A stretch of DNA of 64,000 nucleotides from Actinomycetota bacterium (GTDB taxonomy: Bacteria > Actinomycetota > UBA4738 > HRBIN12): positions 124,001-188,000 of the forward strand of contig DASSCU010000024.1 in the NCBI GenBank assembly GCA_035697485.1, given 5' to 3'. Both the position numbers and the translations under genes were made by a program. The notes under the pieces are model-generated. The model did no database searches. It was not told the DNA's origin and saw only the letters and a program-made list of their open reading frames with translations. Numbering within the stretch: the stretch's first letter is position 1; every line of letters starts with the position of its first letter. This document shows, piece after piece, positions 61,647 through 64,000 of the stretch.

Positions 61647-61659
61647 GCTGCGCAGTATG
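61644..61659. promoter_or_regulatory. Symmetric divergent leaderless start region
   Basis: CATGCTGCGCAGTATG holds both start codons and both -10-like boxes. On the plus strand CATGCT is 7 nt before the hydrolase ATG (61657); on the minus strand CATACT is 7 nt before the SDR ATG (61646). Each start codon lies in the other gene's -10 box, so the two transcripts should compete. Confidence 0.45.
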
Positions 61660-62525
61660 CCCGAGGTGACGAGCGCGGTCGTCGTCGGCAGCGGTGGGGT
61701 CCGCCTGTCGGTGCGCCTGCACGAGGCGCCCACGCCCACTGCGCCGGGGCTGCTGCTCCATCACGGCCTGGCGTCGTCCCAACGCATCTGGGACGGGGTG
61801 CTGCCCCGGCTCACACGACGGTTCCGCGTCGTGACGTTCGATGCGCGCGGGCACGGCCTGAGCGGCAAGCCGAACCGGGGCTACGGGTTCGCCCATGTCG
61901 TGGCCGACGCGCTCGCGGTCGCGCGCGACACCGGCCTCGGCCGCCCGATCGTGGTCGGGCACTCGTGGGCGCGATGGTGACGCTCGAGCTGGCGGCACGC
62001 CACCGCCGGTCGGTCGCCGGCGCCGTGCTCGTCGACGGTGGCCTGCTCCGCATGCGCGACGAGCTCGACTGGGCGGCGGCGAAGGAGTTGCTCGCACCGC
62101 CGAACCTCGCGGGCATGCCGTTCGAGGAGTTCCGTGGAGTGATGCGCATGTTCATGGCCGACGCCGTCGACGTCACGCCCGACGTCGAGACCCAGATGCT
62201 CTCGGTGATGCGCGTGCGTCGCGACGGCACGATCGCGCCGCGCCTGGCCCGCTCGAACCACTTCCGCATCCTGCGGGCGATCTGGGAACAGGACCCCGAT
62301 GACCTGTGGACCCGGGTCGCCGCGCCCACGCTCGCGATCGTCGCTCACGGCACCGACGCCGACCGCGACGTGAGGGCGCGTCGGGCGGCAGCAAAGGTGC
62401 AGGAGCTCACTCGTGGGCGAGCGGTCACGGTTTCATGGATGCGGGGCATCCACGACCTGCCTCTGCAGCATCTGGACGCCGTCGCCCGCCGCATCGAACG
62501 CTTCGCGCGAAGCGCCGTAGGCTAG
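61657..62525 (+). pseudogene. Alpha/beta hydrolase, frameshifted
   Basis: The first part (61657-61980) reads an alpha/beta hydrolase start: LLLHHGLASSQRIWDGVLPRL, FDARGHGLSG and VVGHSW, then RW and a stop. The rest continues in the +3 frame as GAMVTLELAARHRRSVAGAVLVDGG through to 62525, with a His in GIHDLPL. Adding one G in the run at about 61966-61970 would restore VVGHSWGAM, the nucleophile elbow. So one base is missing. This is either a real inactivation or a sequencing error in a G-run. Intact, the protein would be about 289 residues. Confidence 0.8.
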
Positions 62526-62532
62526 GGACGGG

Positions 62533-62802
62533 ATGTTCGTGCTCGTGTTGATCCTGCTGTTGCTCGCCGCCGTGTTCGGTGTGCTCGGAGCCGTGCTGAA
62601 GGCGGTGGCGTTCCTCGTGATCACCGCCCTGCTCACGGTGACCGTGCTGGCCGCGCTCGCATGGTGGGGCTTCAAGCGAGCGACCCGCGAGTTCCGGGCA
62701 GAGTACGATCGGCAGATCACCGAGCAGCGGGTCACCCGCTACCGCGTGAACGAGGCGCAGCACGACCCCGAGCACCTGCCGCCGCACGACGACCGATACT
62801 GA
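62533..62802 (+). CDS. Small two-helix membrane protein
   Basis: This 89-residue protein has two adjacent hydrophobic segments (about 1-22 and 25-47), and a charged, mostly helical tail (RATREFRAEYDRQITEQRVTRYRVNEAQHDPE). The family is unknown. TAGGCT lies 9 nt before the ATG, with GGGACGGG between. It ends exactly against the stop of the convergent FAD enzyme gene. Confidence 0.55.
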   Translation: MFVLVLILLLLAAVFGVLGAVLKAVAFLVITALLTVTVLAALAWWGFKRATREFRAEYDRQITEQRVTRYRVNEAQHDPEHLPPHDDRY

Positions 62803-64000
62803 TCAGCGGCGACGGTGTCGCGCGGCCCTCTTCGCGACCCACTCCCGATACGCCAGCGGCGCGTACCCGGCCGCATCCAGCAGGATGCCGCGCGACCGAC
62901 CCGCGTCGGCGCGACGGTCGCCCGCCTCGAGCGCCCGCGACGAGAGCCACACCGCCGGGAAGCGCAGGGGTTCGGGCGGCGACTTCGCCTCGGGCCCGAC
63001 GACCGGCATCGAGGTCCACTCGTCGTCGAGGCCCAGCACCATCGAGGCGAGGATGCGCCCGCCCAGCATCGTCTGGGATAGCCCGTGCCCGGAGAACCCC
63101 ATGCCCGCGTGCACGTTGCCGGGCTCGAGCGTGCGGAAGAACGGCAGGAACGTGGCGGTCTGGTCGATCGGTCCGCCCCACGCGTGGGTGAAACGGATGC
63201 CCTCCAGCTGCGGGAAGAGCCAGAGCAGCCCTCGGGCGGCGGCCTCGGCAACACGGCGGTCGTGCGAGGCCGCTCGCCCCCCTGCCCTGCCACCGAACAC
63301 GACGCTCAGGGCGCCGCCGCCGATCACGATGCGTCCGTCGTCGGTCGGACGCAGGTAGTACACGAGCTCCCGCCCGTCGCCGATGCCCACCTGCGACGTC
63401 CAACCGATCTCCTCGAGGCGGTCGGGGATCGGCTCGGTTGCGACCACGTGGTCCGCGATCACGCCGAAGCTGCGGCGGAAGCCGGGCCAACCAGCCGCCC
63501 ACGCGCCGATCGCGAGCACCACCGCCCGAGCCTTCACCGCGCCGTGGGTCGTGCGCACGACCGCCGGCCGCGAACGATCGAGCCCGGTCATCGCCGTCCG
63601 CTCGAAGATGTGGACCCCTCGCTCGAGCGCGACACGACGCAGGCCTCGCGCGAGCCGGGCCGGCTGGACGATGGCGCCGTCGGGACCGAACCGCGCCTCG
63701 GTGAATCGGGGTGAGTCGGCGATCGCCCGAGCCTCGTCGAGCGGGATCGGCCGCAGTCGATCGCCAAGCCCCCTCGCTTCGAGGAACGCCGCCGCAGAGG
63801 TCTCGTCGACGTCGGTCTGCCACGGTCCCGTCGCGACTCGCATCGTGCCCTCGTGGTGGAACCACGCGTCGACGCCATTGGCCTCGAGCCACGCGCCCGC
63901 CTCGCCGACCGTGTCGGCGACCGCCTGCAGGTAGCGCAGCCCCTCGTCCTCTCCGAAGAGCGCGCACGTGGCCGGCGCGTCCCACCACGACGACGAGAAG
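62803..64000 (-). CDS. DAO-type FAD-dependent amine oxidoreductase (N-terminus outside window)
   Basis: The frame stays open to the end of the window, giving the last 398 residues. It belongs to the DAO family (glycine/sarcosine oxidase and gamma-glutamylputrescine oxidase type): VQPARLARGLRRVALERGV, KARAVVLAIGAWA, YYLRPTDDGRIVIGGGA, and the C-terminal HAWGGPIDQTATFLPFF and HAGMGFSGHGLSQTMLGGRIL. The Rossmann GxGxxG is upstream of the window. It would oxidise an amino acid or amine. SSSWWDAPATC near the left edge, with its Trp pair, resembles gamma-glutamylputrescine oxidase. It probably adds to the amine-catabolic set. Confidence 0.85.
   Translation of the reverse strand, partial: FSSSWWDAPATCALFGEDEGLRYLQAVADTVGEAGAWLEANGVDAWFHHEGTMRVATGPWQTDVDETSAAAFLEARGLGDRLRPIPLDEARAIADSPRFTEARFGPDGAIVQPARLARGLRRVALERGVHIFERTAMTGLDRSRPAVVRTTHGAVKARAVVLAIGAWAAGWPGFRRSFGVIADHVVATEPIPDRLEEIGWTSQVGIGDGRELVYYLRPTDDGRIVIGGGALSVVFGGRAGGRAASHDRRVAEAAARGLLWLFPQLEGIRFTHAWGGPIDQTATFLPFFRTLEPGNVHAGMGFSGHGLSQTMLGGRILASMVLGLDDEWTSMPVVGPEAKSPPEPLRFPAVWLSSRALEAGDRRADAGRSRGILLDAAGYAPLAYREWVAKRAARHRRR

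Noticed and set aside
1-64000. tRNA or rRNA genes, CRISPR arrays, insertion sequences, prophage or attachment sites
   Set aside because: No repeats of the needed kind, no transposase or integrase motif, and no cloverleaf-like segment were seen in the short intergenic gaps. A covariance-model scan would be needed to exclude small RNAs.

Overview
The window is GC-rich (about 70%) with very tight gene packing, many GTG starts, 4-bp ATGA/GTGA start/stop overlaps and -10 boxes only 6-8 nt before start codons (leaderless transcripts). This, with a DUF7144-type membrane protein, a mycothiol-isomerase-like DinB protein and heterotetrameric sarcosine oxidases, suggests an aerobic actinobacterium (Actinomycetota). 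The class cannot be settled from this sequence. No rRNA, tRNA, CRISPR, transposase or integrase was seen. No gene-free stretch exceeds 300 bases; the longest is about 214 bp (17605-17818).

Layout. 1-5358: end of a VWA protein; a Rieske oxygenase divergent from an Lrp/AsnC regulator across a large nested dyad; two damaged tandem GNAT acetyltransferases; a DinB-like protein and methylmalonate-semialdehyde dehydrogenase. 5558-10202: Hsp20 and a complete polyamine-type ABC operon (D-B-C-A). 10206-17604: acyl-CoA dehydrogenase, serine hydrolase plus amidase, neutral zinc metallopeptidase, a cysteine synthase/CBS-type enzyme with an IclR regulator, and one unknown gene. 17819-24687: a first sarcosine oxidase operon (soxB, an MmcQ/YjbR gene, soxD, soxA, soxG) followed by a DHA2-type MFS pump.

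25354-52408 is a 27-kb block with every gene on the minus strand. It carries, in transcription order: amine oxidase; enoyl-CoA hydratase, NDP-forming acyl-CoA synthetase and a DMT exporter; a glycine-betaine-type ABC importer (ATPase, doubled permease, lipoprotein receptor); pirin; a dimethylglycine-dehydrogenase-like flavoprotein; a corrinoid operon (B12-binding protein, PF13769 small protein, methyl-THF:corrinoid methyltransferase, corrinoid reductive activator, non-pyrrolysine MttB-family methyltransferase, MetF); a secreted zinc protease; and a second, rearranged sarcosine oxidase cluster (PYROXD2-like, soxD, soxA, soxG, soxB). 52548-64000: a second polyamine importer divergent from the amine oxidase, an MFS transporter, small unknowns, an orphan polyamine-type receptor, an SDR back-to-back with a frameshifted alpha/beta hydrolase, a small membrane protein, and a glycine-oxidase-type FAD enzyme running off the end.

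How the genes fit together (inference). The window looks like a methylated-amine and polyamine utilisation island. A quaternary amine such as glycine betaine would enter by the ProXWV-type importer. Its first methyl would go through MttB, the corrinoid protein and THF, with MetF oxidising methyl-THF; the Rieske oxygenase is a possible O2-dependent alternative. The DMGDH-like enzyme and SoxBDAG would take off the remaining methyls as methylene-THF, leaving glycine. Polyamines would be handled by two Pot-type importers and the amine oxidase. The most notable feature is an anaerobe-style corrinoid demethylation system, complete with its reductive activator, in a genome full of O2-using, H2O2-forming oxidases.
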